In this document: positions 1 to 9,674 of the stretch, piece by piece | Layout: the number at the start of each line of letters is the position of its first letter | Numbering within the stretch: position 1 is the stretch's first letter | Origin: Aphanomyces cochlioides | Lineage: Eukaryota; Oomycota; Saprolegniomycetes; Saprolegniales; Verrucalvaceae | Assembly (NCBI GenBank): GCA_019828595.1 | Contig: JAHQRK010000009.1 | Coordinates: 1,736,001-1,800,000 of the forward strand | Length of the DNA stretch: 64,000 nucleotides | Direction: 5' to 3' | Program-made: the position numbers and the translations under genes | Notes under the pieces: model-generated | Seen by the model: the letters and a program-made list of their open reading frames with translations, nothing else | Database searches by the model: none | Told to the model about the DNA's origin: nothing

Positions 1-158
1 CCAAAGGGACAACGCGAGAGAACCCAAGCAGTGTTGCAATGCCAACGTCTCGGCACTGCTCAACAGAAGGAAAATCCAGAAGTGTATTGAATGGTCGTTA
101 ATATATCTAAAGAAGGAAATGCAAGTAACGGAAGAGGCAAGGAAATTGAATTCTATCA
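1..158 (-). repeat. 3' LTR of the copia element (partial)
   Basis: Positions 1-145 repeat 5622-5766 nearly perfectly. Homology continues, with a 2-bp gap, to TATCA at 154-158, which on the minus strand gives an LTR starting TGATA. It is followed by a C-rich plus-strand tract that is the polypurine tract on the coding strand. The remainder of this LTR is cut off by the window edge. Confidence 0.85.
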
Positions 159-1720
159 GCCCCCTTCAACTTTTGCTTCCGTCTTCGTGACCATTCCCAA
201 TAGAGGTTTCAAGCGCGCGTGCAATTCAGCAGACAGAGGCTTCGTAAAGATATCGGCTGGCATCTTACCTGTTTCACCATAGCCCGTCTTAATTTTTCCG
301 GACTTTACAGCATCTCGGATGTAATGAAATCTAATGTCGATGTGTTTGGCCCTGGGTTTGGATGTGTCATTTTCCATTGTTTTCAACGCGCTCTGGTTGT
401 CATTCCACAACATGGTCGGCAAGACATTTGTCAATTTGAGCTCCGCCAAGAGTTGGTTAATCCAGAGGCATTCTTGTACACCGACGGAGGACGCGATGTA
501 CTCAGCCTCCATAGTAGATAAGGCCACCACTGGTTGTTGCTTCGAATACCATGACACTGAACAACCGCTGATTTCCATGAGATATCCACTGGTAGACCTG
601 CGATTTGACTTGTCGCCAGCCCAGTCAGCATCACAAAAGATCTCAGTCTTGATATTGTTTTCTCTGGTTGGTGTGAGGAGGAGCCCCACGTCTTTGGTGC
701 CAGCAAGGTAACGCAAAATTCGTTTAGCTCCCCGTTCATGTTTCGCATTGTGGTGTGAAATATGACGAGCCAACATGTTAACGGCTAATGCGATATCAGG
801 TCGTGTTGAACCCGCAAGCCACAGTAAGGAACTGACAATTTCACGCATTTCGGTTTGGGACATTTCTGGTTCAGGAGCCTCGTCGTAAAAACCGTGGTCC
901 ACAGCTATAGGCGTCGGTTGTGACTTAACATCGGCCATACCATGTCGTAACAATAATTCTTGAATGGTATTGGACTGTTCCAAGTAGAACCCACCATCCA
1001 CTTTGTGCACATTGATGCCAAGGCATTTCTTGGCTTTACCAAGGTCTTTGATCTTATACTTGATAGTCAAGTCGGTGATCAATTTGTCCATAATGTAGTC
1101 ATCTTGAGAAAAGATGAGCAAGTCGTCGACGTAGAGACCGCAAAGTGTCAATCCCTTGTCGGTCCAGTGTGAGTAATTGCAAGGATCCAACTTGCTGCGG
1201 TTAAATCCAAGTTGAATGAGTGCTCCATTTACTTCTTCGTTCCACAACATGCCCGACTGCTTCAGTCCGTAAATACTCTTGATGAGTTTCCCTACGTACT
1301 TTTGAGTGTCCACTCCCAACTCCTTGGGAAGTTCAAAGTAAATTTCGTGGTCTGACCTTGCCAGTAGGTAAGCCTGTGGGAAATCCATGTGCCGGACACT
1401 GCAGTTGTACTTGGCAGCCAACACAAATAGTAGGCCCACGCTGGCTTGTTTAATAACTGGGGCAAATGTCTTGGAATAATCCACTCCATATCATTGGGTA
1501 AAACCCCTTGCGACCAGTCGTGACTCTGGTCGTAAACCACTTTGAACACCCACTTGTGGTCCACCACGTTCGTCGCGGTTGGTCGAAGGACAACTTCGAG
1601 AACGCCGTTACCCACAATACCCTCTAATTCTTTGGCCATGGATTCGCGCCACTTCTCGGCCTCCGGGGAGGACATGGCTTCCTTGACATTCTTAGGCTCA
1701 GCTATGGTCAAGTATACCAC
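156..1720 (-). pseudogene. copia reverse transcriptase and RNase H, frameshifted
   Basis: The reverse transcriptase starts in one frame (1720-1292: PEAEKWRESMAKELEGI, DHKWVFKVVYD) and continues in another (1484-156: DYSKTFAPVIK, DFPQAYLLA, catalytic YVDDLLIF). The RNase H part follows (DADWAGDKSNRRSTSGYL, STMEAEYIA) with a typical copia end. The shift lies at about 1484-1500. All main catalytic motifs remain visible in both parts. The stop lies next to the polypurine tract. Confidence 0.9.
159..171 (-). other. Polypurine tract of the copia element
   Basis: The minus strand carries GTTGAAGGGGGC directly upstream of the 3' LTR start TGATA. This is the expected place and composition for the plus-strand primer. 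Confidence 0.7.
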
Positions 1721-1738
1721 ATGCTTTGTTTCGGCTGA

Positions 1739-3046
1739 TCAGTATGCTGCTATTGTGGCATTGAGGCATGCATCGGCCGTTTTAGTTGACTCTCTTGCGC
1801 GCTGCGCACGAGTGCGGATGGCCGGGTCCAGTTTGACGGTGCTCTTGATTTTTGCGCGAGCATCCGGTAAATCTGCGGATATTCTTGTTTGGTCTCCTTC
1901 ATTCACTTGGGTTATTTCTGAACTCTTTCCAACAAGGAACTCGGCGATGTCGCGCCGTGGCGTCGGCGCCGTAATGCTGCGCACATCCCTGGTCGCGATG
2001 ACCTTGTTTTGCTGTGGTAGATACACGTCATATCCTTTTACCTCTTCATTTACGCCTAGGATGACGCCCAAGTCCGCGCGCCGCGCGATAGACTTTTCTT
2101 TTGGGGCCTGGTGGACCGTACAATTGCTGCCGAATGGCAAAATGTGGCTCACCTTGGGGTGTTTCCCAGTTAGTTTGAACAGCGGCGATTCCCAGTTCTC
2201 ATTTCCCTTGCAAGGGACGCGATTTCGGATGTAGCTGGAATGTCGAAACGCGTTTTGCTTTCTGCGAGCACAGTTAAAGCAAGGAAGCTTCAAATCATGA
2301 ACGATGCGGGTGATCTCCATTTCTTCTGGACCCAGTTGCTCGGACAACTTTACAAGGGCCTGTTTGGAAACGTGTCCCAGTGCCTCGTGCCATTCAGTGA
2401 GTGTTCGTTTAGAGTGCGAGACGTGGAAAGCTAAACCAGCCGATTCAACCTCGGCGGTCGGCGGTGGCGCACATTCCAGCACGGGAAGACGATTTTTGCG
2501 TGAGCCATGGAGGAGCGTAACGCCAGTAACGCGGTCTACAAAATCAATCGTGGAGCCGAAGTTGACGTCGATCTTGTTAAGGTTGAGCGTCGTTATAGAC
2601 AACAAGTTGGACTGAAGTGAAGGTACAAAGTGCACCTCATGTAATCGAATTTGTCGACCGTCAAGTAGGGTTAACGTAGCTGATCCCTTGCTGACGGCTG
2701 CAATAACAGTGGAGTTAGCCACACGGACGCGCAACGTTGAAGGCTCGGGGTTTGAGATCCACGACTCATTGTTGGTAAGGTGATGTGTGCATCCTGAGTC
2801 ACAAATCCAATCTGTAGAAGCGACAACTGCAGGGTTCGTGCACCGGTGCGCGAACGCGTCGGCATCGGCGTGGTATCCCTGTGCGACACCATCGAAGTCA
2901 TCGTCATCATCTGCTGCCGTTTCGTTGAAGACGTATGACGCCGCAGCGAGTTCAGAGGCCGCTGGTTTGTCTGCATTCGACGTCGCCACGACCAAACTGG
3001 CAGCTCCAGTCGCTTGACTTTGTTTAGCTTTTGCTTCTTGACCCAT
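1739..3046 (-). pseudogene. copia protease and integrase ends; integrase core deleted
   Basis: The 435-residue frame contains the copia aspartic protease motif WICDSGCTHHLTNN (about residue 80) and a GAG-pre-integrase zinc finger (H-E-A-L-G-H then C-F-N-C). It then jumps directly to the integrase C-terminal part (KHPKVSHILPFG, then GVILGVNEEVKGYDVYLP). Roughly 200 residues holding the catalytic D,D-35-E core are missing at about 2235-2260. Without that core the element cannot integrate by itself. Confidence 0.85.
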
Positions 3047-5583
3047 TTTGACGATGGGGCAGTCGGAGAAGAAATGCGTCGCGCCGTTCTTACAGATGCC
3101 ACAGGGACGCGTGGCCTTAGCTGAAGGTTTGCCCTTATCCTTCTTGGCTTCTTGCCGTCCTTGTTTTTGTTGCCCACGGCCGTGTTTGCTGCTGCTGGAG
3201 GCTGTTGTTTTCGCTTGCCGAAATTTATTCCAGTGCCCGCGATGCGAATAAAGATTCCTATTAACTTTGTTTGTTCTTCAACCTTGTCTTTGTTCGCTGG
3301 ATTGATGTGTGCCAATAGATCGTCCTTCTTGCTTGGACATGCGTGAATGGCTAAATAGTCAAGGACGAATTCATTTCCGACGTTTGCCATGCTTTGAACG
3401 TGATGGAGGTATGTGAGGTGTTCATTCCATGTCATCTCCCAACGTTTAGGTCGCTGCATCAGTTGTGTCAGTTGAAGTTGAGTCAAGTGAGTTGAGTAGT
3501 TCTTTCGAAGTTGCTTGACCATTTCTTTGTAGGACGTGGTCGGTTGTTGAGACTTTGAATCCTGGGCAAACGTTTTGGCGTTGCCTGTGATGCTATGCAT
3601 AAATGCGTGGAAGCGTTGTTCGTCCGACCAAGTAGTGCCATTGAAGGCTTTGTCTGCTTCTATGGCGTCTTCAAAAATGCGGATCCAGCTGGGGAAGTTA
3701 CTGCCCAACCCGGCATACTTCTCTTTGCCGTCAAAAAGTGGGTGGACCTTGAAGTCCTTTAATTTGGGTGCCTTTGCAGTTCGTTGGCGCGGTAGGTTTT
3801 CAGCAATTTCCTGGTCATCACTGTCATCCTCGGTGTAGTATGAATCATCGCCATCGCTGGCGCCACTGTCGTCTCCGCCATCGTCGCCATCGTCGTCATC
3901 GTTGTCCCCACCTTGTCCACCGTCATTTCCGCCGCTTGGTCCATTAGGTGGCGTCTTTGAGGAACGTTTTCCTTTAACATCGTCGCCGTCGGAATCGTTA
4001 AAGTCCAGCTGCCTTATAGATGGTTGTTTAACCTTCGTTTTTGTTGTAGTCTTTGTTGCCGAGCCAGCCGTTTTTCGCGACGGTGGGTCTGTTGTGGGTG
4101 TTATTGGCGCCATGATGAGTTTGGTCTTGAGGACTTCGTTCATCTTGGCCAGTTCTGCTGCCTGAATTTCTTGCATTGACGTTGCCATGCTTCTTGTCGA
4201 GCCATGGCGGCATCTGACGCGTCTGTAATTGTCTTTTGGAAGGTCAGTTGAGCATGAGCAACTGAATCCGTCATTGACTTTTGAAATGATAGCTGAGCAT
4301 CGTTTGACGAGTTTTGGGTGTCCGCCCAGGCAGCCGTCAAGTCATGTCGAATTTTTTTAACGTATTCGAACAGCTTGTCGTTGTGACTTTGTGCAATTTG
4401 TGTCGACAAGTTCGTAACTTGGTTGTCAAGGTGGGTTTCGCTCTCCGCTACTAGTTTGTCCAGTTTATCATCAAGTTGTTTAGACCTTAGTGTCAGCTGC
4501 TCTTTCAACAAGGCTTGGTTTTGTTTGACTTGCTGCAACATAATCGACTCAATTTTCTCACTTGCCTTTGTTGTTCGAGTTGTAAGTTGTCGTAGATGGC
4601 TGTCATCCTTGCATGAGTCATCTCCAGTTGTTCTTCTAGAGTGGAGTTTACGCGTTCAAACTCGGCGGTAACCATGTTTTGCGTCACTTGTTGCTTATCA
4701 ACGATAACAGCAAGGGATTTGTCAGTCGCATCGCTTTGGGCGTTGACACAGCCGAGACACAATGCCTTGGAATTGGCTATCCAAGGCATTGTGTCTGGCA
4801 GCCATCTCAGTCAAATGTTGTTTGGGGGTCTGAAATTCGATTGACAAGCGTACCTTCCGGTGTTGTTGAATAAATGTCGTTGTTGCAATTTGGTTTTGGA
4901 ATTCATTCACTGTTTGGGCCAACTGAACTCCTATGTTGCCAACGTCATGTTGCACCTTGGCATTCAATTCAAGTTGGGTAACCATTGCACGGTTAACCTG
5001 CGTGACAAGACTTTGATCAGGAGGTACCGCCATATCGAGAACACGATTGGCTAAAAGTACGGCCTCTGGCGGCGTTGAAAACGATTGCAGTAGCGTTAAT
5101 GCCAAATGGCGCTCTGGTGCAATAGCCATAAGAATCTCTTCGCGGCTTGTTGGTTTTCGTTTGGTTGTAAGTTGACCGTCGTCAGTTGAAATTTGACGGC
5201 AATCAGTATTAGGCATGTCTTCAGCCTCTTTCAGCTCAAGTTCGGCTGTTCTTGCCATGCTGGCGATCGCTTTTGCTTGTTTGCGCTGTTCGCGAATTTG
5301 CTCTTGAACTTCAAGAAACAATTTTTCATCAAATTGGACGTCCTGCTCGCTTCCCATACTTCTTGTCGATGACGAGCTGGTGATACTTGGAGAGTTCAGT
5401 TGAAGTGGGCCCTGCAGAGCCCCATATTTGGGTAAAAGTTCGAAACTTCCGTTGGATGGTTTCAATGTTTTTCGAAAGATAGGCGACCTTTCGTGTACGC
5501 TGGCTGGCCAGGCCGGCAAAGGTTTGCTTCAGGGGTAAATCTTCGAGCATGGATTCGCAAGTGTTGTCGAGCGTTGGACTCAT
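2671..5583 (-). pseudogene. copia Gag region, broken into several frames
   Basis: Reading starts at ATG 5581-5583 and passes through at least four frames (5583-5329, 5519-4722, 4789-4505, 4541-4140, 4188-2671), so frameshifts have broken it. The first part is Gln/Leu/Glu-rich and looks like a long coiled coil. The last 505-residue frame carries acidic D/G/S-rich linkers followed by a UBN2-like Gag core (FHAFMHSITGNAKTFAQ and LTYLHHVQSMANVGNEF). A zinc knuckle (C-x2-C-x5-H-x4-C) lies in the next frame near 3050-3100. A perfect 16-bp inverted repeat at 4755-4795 coincides with one frame change. Confidence 0.75.
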
Positions 5584-5588
5584 AACCT
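5572..5588 (-). other. Putative primer-binding site complementary to a Met-tRNA anticodon arm
   Basis: The plus strand reads TTGGACTCATAACC just inside the 5' LTR. This resembles the 5' anticodon stem and CAT-anticodon loop of a methionine tRNA. Drosophila copia is known to prime from a cleaved half of initiator tRNA-Met rather than from the tRNA 3' end. The first Gag ATG (5581-5583) falls within the site, which is unusual and lowers confidence. Confidence 0.35.
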
Positions 5589-5781
5589 AATCGCAGTCTC
5601 AAATTGTGAGGCTTCAAAGGACCAAAGGGACAACGCGAGAGAACCCAAGCAGTGTTGCAATGCCAACGTCTCGGCAATGCTCAACAGAAGGAAAATCCAG
5701 AAGTGTATTGAATGGTCGTTAATATATCTAAAGAAGGAAATGCAAGTAACGGAAGAGGCAAGGAAAGGTTGAATTGTATCA
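5587..5781 (-). repeat. 5' LTR of the copia element
   Basis: This is the second copy of the repeat at 1-158, ending at TATCA (5777-5781). The inner limit at about 5587 is inferred from the putative primer-binding site, because the matching LTR end is outside the window. An LTR of about 195 bp is at the short end of the copia range. Confidence 0.75.
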
Positions 5782-6232
5782 GGAGCTACAGACGAGACTG
5801 AAATTCGCGGAGCTGAAGATGAAGTAGGAATCGGCATCGTATTCACTGGACTATTCTCCACTGGAGTTGGGCGATTAGTGAAAGGCGTAGGAGGAGGATT
5901 CGAAGGAGCAATCGTTGCATCTAATGTGGCGAGATGGCTGGAATAGCTCGAGTCAAGGGCTCAGTGGGAGAAGATGAAGGTGAGGATGTACTCGCTGTGT
6001 CAGGAGTGATAGGAGATAACGATTCTTCTTCAGTTGGAGTTGATGGGGGAGAAGACGACGGTGAGGAAGCAGTTGATGCATCTGGCGTGGGAGGACTTGA
6101 TTCCGATTGTTCGTCGTCAGTTGCAGCAGCACAAGATGGAGCGAGAGGAGCAGCTGTGGCTTTTGGAGTCACAGGTGTTGGGGAACCAGAGGGAGTAGCT
6201 GACGATGGTGAGCCATCTTCTTCTGACGGTGC
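5782..6232 (-). pseudogene. Decayed extra copy of the Ser/Thr/Pro repeat region of the TAZ-finger gene
   Basis: Immediately after the stop codon of the 1026-residue gene (TAA, 6233-6235) the same frame continues for about 100 codons. It has the same low-complexity repeat found inside the gene (PSEE..GSPSS.TPSGSPTP.TP, then SPITPDTASTSSPSSS). A stop and frame change follow near 5921, then repeat-like peptides (MPIPTSSSAPR, SSVAP) that end exactly where the copia LTR begins. I read this as a partial tandem duplicate of the gene interrupted by the retrotransposon. A stop mutation in a once longer protein is an alternative. Confidence 0.6.
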
Positions 6233-9200
6233 TTATGGGGTCCCCTTGTCTGCGCTTTCTTGTCGTACTTGCCATTGCTGGTTTTTTATCCTCTTCGCCT
6301 CCCTTTCTTTACGTAAGGTTGTGCAAAGCATCACTTCGCACTCGCCGAGTGGTGTTGTGCATATCTTGGAATGGCCCGAGACGATACGTAGGAGGCTCGC
6401 GCATTCTTCGCACCCGGGCTTTGTTCCTGCGCATATACCGAAATGCATGAACATCAGTCGAATTGGCCCGCAGTCGACGTTCGTACAAGCTTCAAAGTTG
6501 TAGCAGGTCGCAATATGCCCGACTTGACTAGCGAGATGCATTTCCCGTTGGTGTGCCAGTTTCGATATGCCACGGACCCGCTTACGGACATCCTTAAAGC
6601 GCGGCACTTGGCAGTCGTCGCGAGGTCTTCCGCAACTCTTGGCATGGGCGACAAGAAGTCCAGCGATGGTCCTGCATTCATGGCATGACTTGATCGATTC
6701 TGCTTCGCATGTGGAGCAGTGGTGGAGCGCTCCTCTCACTGTGCGGCACTTAATGCACGGACCACTAGCATTGCATGAGCAAACGTGCTCCAGCAACTCG
6801 GCTAGCTCATCCAAAGTGATCGAAGTACGGGCAGAGTCGTCACTTGTTGCTTCAGATGGTGCTTCTTGAGAGTCCGGAGTGGATGAAGCAGCCGGCAAAG
6901 GAGCTAATGCTTCTGGAGTGGCGTGAGTTGTTCCTTCCACTGGTGCATCAGGAATTGCACGAGTTAAAGGAGCAGAGGGTGAAGCTGAACGGACGTCTTC
7001 TGCCTTTGATAGAGCTTCTGGAGTGGCAGCAGTTGTTGCAGCCTCTGGCGTTGACGCTACAGCGGAAGAAGCAGCAGTCAAAGTACCAGTTGAGGGAGCA
7101 GTGGAAGAAGCTCCAGATGTAGAAGGTGGGGGAACTGTCGGTTCTTGTGGAGTGGCAGGGATTGTTGGCTGTGGTGGAGTTTCTTCAGTTGGGGGAGTCA
7201 AGGGCGCCGCGGGAGAATTTATTGGTGGAGCAGAGATTGCTGCATCTGAAGGGACTGAAGTTGCAGAAATTGCAGGCGACAAGAGGTCAACTGGAGAGGC
7301 AAGCTGTGCAGGGGCAGTTGGTGCGTCTGGAGTGGTTGAAGTTGTTGACTTTGCTTCTCGAGTAGGAGTTAAGGCGAGAGCTGCTGATTCCACTTGTGGA
7401 GGTTCGATATTTGCTTCTGGAGTGGCAGGACTCAAGGAAGGAGCAGGAGATGTAAGATGTGGTGGTGAGTTCTCTTGAGTTGAACTTGCTGTGTCTAGAG
7501 TGACAGGAGTGATTGATTCCGATTCTTCTTCTTGGGTTGGAGTTGATGGCGCAGCAGGAGAAGATGAAGGAAGACGGGCAGCTGTGGCATTTGGAGTGGC
7601 AGGAGTTGGGGAACCAGAGGGAGTAGGTGAAGATGGTGAACCACTTGTTTCTTCTGAGGGTGTTTCTGGAGTGGTAGAAGTGGAGGGAGCAAAATATGAG
7701 GCTAGAGTTCGTGGAGCAGAAGGAGCTGACGTTGGCATCGCATACACTGAGCTTTTCTTCACTGGAGCAGTTGGGCAACTAGTCGACAAGCCACGCAGTG
7801 ACATCGACGCTGCTTGGTCGTCAACTAATCGCTTCGGGCCATGATTAGCGCTAGGAGATGGCTTGGCAGGACCAGAGTTTTTCTTTTTGGCCGCGGTAGG
7901 TGTTGTGGCTGGGAGCTCGTCAGGTTCGCCGACGTCGGCGACAAAGTCGATGGGGGTTTGGTTCTTACGAACAAAGCATGGCTGGCAGAAGAATAATCCT
8001 TTCCAGTCGCGCACAGTCCCGTTCGCATTCAAACACGCAGTGCACAGCATGCCAGGATCTGCAGCTGTCGTTGCATCTGACGTGGCAGGAATTGCAGGAG
8101 TCAAGGGCTCAGCGAGAGAAGATGAAGGTGAGGAGGCAGTTGCTGCATTTGGAGTGATAGGAGGTATTGATTTCGATTCTCCTTTTTTAGGTTGAGTTGA
8201 TGGCGCTGCACGAGAAGATAAATGAAGAGGGGCAGCTGTACCTTTTGGAGTGGCACGAGTTGAGGCGGTAGATGAAGAAGCTGAAGATCGGGAGCGACCA
8301 TTTTCCTTTGAAGGTCTTTTTGAAGTGGTAGATGTGGAGGGAACAAAATATGCGGCTAACGTTCGTGGAGCTGAAGAAGCTGTAGTTGGAATTGGCGCCG
8401 CATACACTTGACTTTTCTTCACAGGTGGTCGGCGATTAGTCGCCAAAATTACCGGTGCTTGGTCGTGAACTAATCTCTTTGCGCCATTATAAGCGCTAGA
8501 AGATGACTTGGCAGTACCAGAGCTTTGCTTCTTAGCCACGGTAGCAGGTGGTCGCTGAGCAGTTCTTGTGGTTGGGAGCTCGCGGGGTTGGTTCTTACGA
8601 ACAAAGCATGGCTGGCAGTAGAAGAATCCTTTCGACTCGCGCACTGTCCCGTCCGCATCCAAACACAAATCACACGGTATGCCACGATCCGCAGCTTTCT
8701 TGTCCTTCTCATTCTCACCTTCGTTGCCATCGTCATCTTGGTCTTCGTGGTATGCGTCATAGCATGGCTTGCAGTATAGTTCATCGTCCGTATCACGCGT
8801 TAGCTTTTGCAGGGAGAAGTCATTTCCACACGTAGTACATGCATAGATCGTTTCGTCCGTATTGACCTGTTGCTCGTAGCAGCGAAAGCACAAGTGGGTC
8901 TCCTGTGCAGTGGGTTGACGAAAGATTCGCTGGTCGGGAGCTTGACAGGCTTGACAGGCGTGTCGGTTGCTGTCGAGATCCTGCATCGCAACCGCAATCA
9001 TGGCTACAACAGATCGTAGAGAAGGATCCCGTAGTACGCCACAAGTCGTCGCGAGCTCCAAGGCATACTCGTAAAATTGCAGTGCTTCGGCATGGTCGGC
9101 AGTGACGTCGCCGAGGTTTTTGCTGAGAACGAAAGTGGCGGCGTGGTTTCCTTGTGCATAGGCTTCCTTCAGGCATTTCCGCCAGCATTGCTCGGCCGCG

Positions 9201-9313
9201 TGGAGACGTCCAGCATGGAAGAGCTGTCGGCCTTGGACAATCCCATCACCCAGTGTGGCCATTCGGGTTCCACAATTCGACAAAATGTCAACTGTATACT
9301 CCTCCAAGTTCAT
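6233..9313 (-). CDS. Ser/Thr/Pro-rich protein with LIM-like zinc motifs and C-terminal TAZ-type zinc fingers
   Basis: This is an intronless 1026-residue protein with ATG at 9311-9313. Residues about 20-110 look like a TPR-type helical region (GRQLFHAGRLHAAEQCW). Four zinc motifs follow: CQAC..CFRC, CTTC..CKPCYDAYH (LIM-like), and two tandem copies of C-x2-C-x2-(A/D)-x-G-T-V-R-x3-G-(L/F)-F-x-C-Q-P-C-F. A repeated Pro/Ser/Thr/Ala linker runs over about 460-800. The end carries Cys/His arrays (HCSTCEAESIKSCHECR, LLVAHAKSCGRPRDDCQVP, VSGHSKICTTPLGECEV) that match the TAZ2 pattern of the CBP homologue next door. TAZ domains bind transcription-factor activation domains, so a transcriptional adaptor role is plausible. 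No enzyme domain is visible. The tandem same-strand position suggests derivation from a CBP-like TAZ module. Confidence 0.8.
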   Translation of the reverse strand: MNLEEYTVDILSNCGTRMATLGDGIVQGRQLFHAGRLHAAEQCWRKCLKEAYAQGNHAATFVLSKNLGDVTADHAEALQFYEYALELATTCGVLRDPSLRSVVAMIAVAMQDLDSNRHACQACQAPDQRIFRQPTAQETHLCFRCYEQQVNTDETIYACTTCGNDFSLQKLTRDTDDELYCKPCYDAYHEDQDDDGNEGENEKDKKAADRGIPCDLCLDADGTVRESKGFFYCQPCFVRKNQPRELPTTRTAQRPPATVAKKQSSGTAKSSSSAYNGAKRLVHDQAPVILATNRRPPVKKSQVYAAPIPTTASSAPRTLAAYFVPSTSTTSKRPSKENGRSRSSASSSTASTRATPKGTAAPLHLSSRAAPSTQPKKGESKSIPPITPNAATASSPSSSLAEPLTPAIPATSDATTAADPGMLCTACLNANGTVRDWKGLFFCQPCFVRKNQTPIDFVADVGEPDELPATTPTAAKKKNSGPAKPSPSANHGPKRLVDDQAASMSLRGLSTSCPTAPVKKSSVYAMPTSAPSAPRTLASYFAPSTSTTPETPSEETSGSPSSPTPSGSPTPATPNATAARLPSSSPAAPSTPTQEEESESITPVTLDTASSTQENSPPHLTSPAPSLSPATPEANIEPPQVESAALALTPTREAKSTTSTTPDAPTAPAQLASPVDLLSPAISATSVPSDAAISAPPINSPAAPLTPPTEETPPQPTIPATPQEPTVPPPSTSGASSTAPSTGTLTAASSAVASTPEAATTAATPEALSKAEDVRSASPSAPLTRAIPDAPVEGTTHATPEALAPLPAASSTPDSQEAPSEATSDDSARTSITLDELAELLEHVCSCNASGPCIKCRTVRGALHHCSTCEAESIKSCHECRTIAGLLVAHAKSCGRPRDDCQVPRFKDVRKRVRGISKLAHQREMHLASQVGHIATCYNFEACTNVDCGPIRLMFMHFGICAGTKPGCEECASLLRIVSGHSKICTTPLGECEVMLCTTLRKEREAKRIKNQQWQVRQESADKGTP

Positions 9314-9674
9314 GAAGTTTCATATAACTTCATTTATTTCACAAATATTCAGCGCTCATTTCCACTCCCTCCTGAGCAGCAGAGTGAATCGGCAAGTCGA
9401 TAAGTCTTGACTTGCTTCCTTGGCAATGAGACCAAGAGTGCACCTGCACCGCTGCCAAAGGAGGGCAATTGGGGGACGATTCGGTGTTGTGGGAGCCATC
9501 CACGAGGAAATTTTATTGATCAGCGAGTAGGCAAGGGCCCCCGGGAGTGCTTTGTGTGTCGAAGTGTCATCCAGCAGTATTTTCTCTGGGACTGCATTGT
9601 TGAGAATTTCTCCATCATTTGATCCGCACTTTGGATAAATAACTTAGTATTTACTCACATTCCCCTGTCTAAAT
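9314..9674. other. Intergenic spacer between two minus-strand genes
   Basis: These 361 bp separate the stop of the CBP homologue (9675) from the start of the TAZ-finger gene (9313). I see no ORF, repeat or RNA gene. The spacer should hold the polyadenylation signals of the former and the promoter of the latter, but no clear motif stands out. Confidence 0.5.

Larger units (their letters stand above)
1..5781 (-). mobile_element. Ty1/copia LTR retrotransposon, degenerate, cut by the window start
   Basis: On the minus strand the order is LTR, Gag-like coiled coil, zinc knuckle, protease, integrase remnants, reverse transcriptase, RNase H, polypurine tract, LTR, which is the copia order. The two LTRs match almost base for base over 145 bp (positions 1-145 against 5622-5766). 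Coding is split over several frames by frameshifts and the integrase core is deleted, so the copy cannot be autonomous. It sits inside a decayed copy of the repeat region of the adjacent TAZ-finger gene. The outer flank of the left LTR lies outside the window, so the target-site duplication cannot be checked. Confidence 0.92.

Noticed and set aside
5921..9105. Numerous Gly/Glu/Val-rich or Leu/Gln-rich open frames on the plus strand and shifted minus frames opposite the Ser/Thr/Pro repeats
   Set aside because: They are shadows of the low-complexity repeat of the real minus-strand gene; codon triplet repeats keep all frames open.
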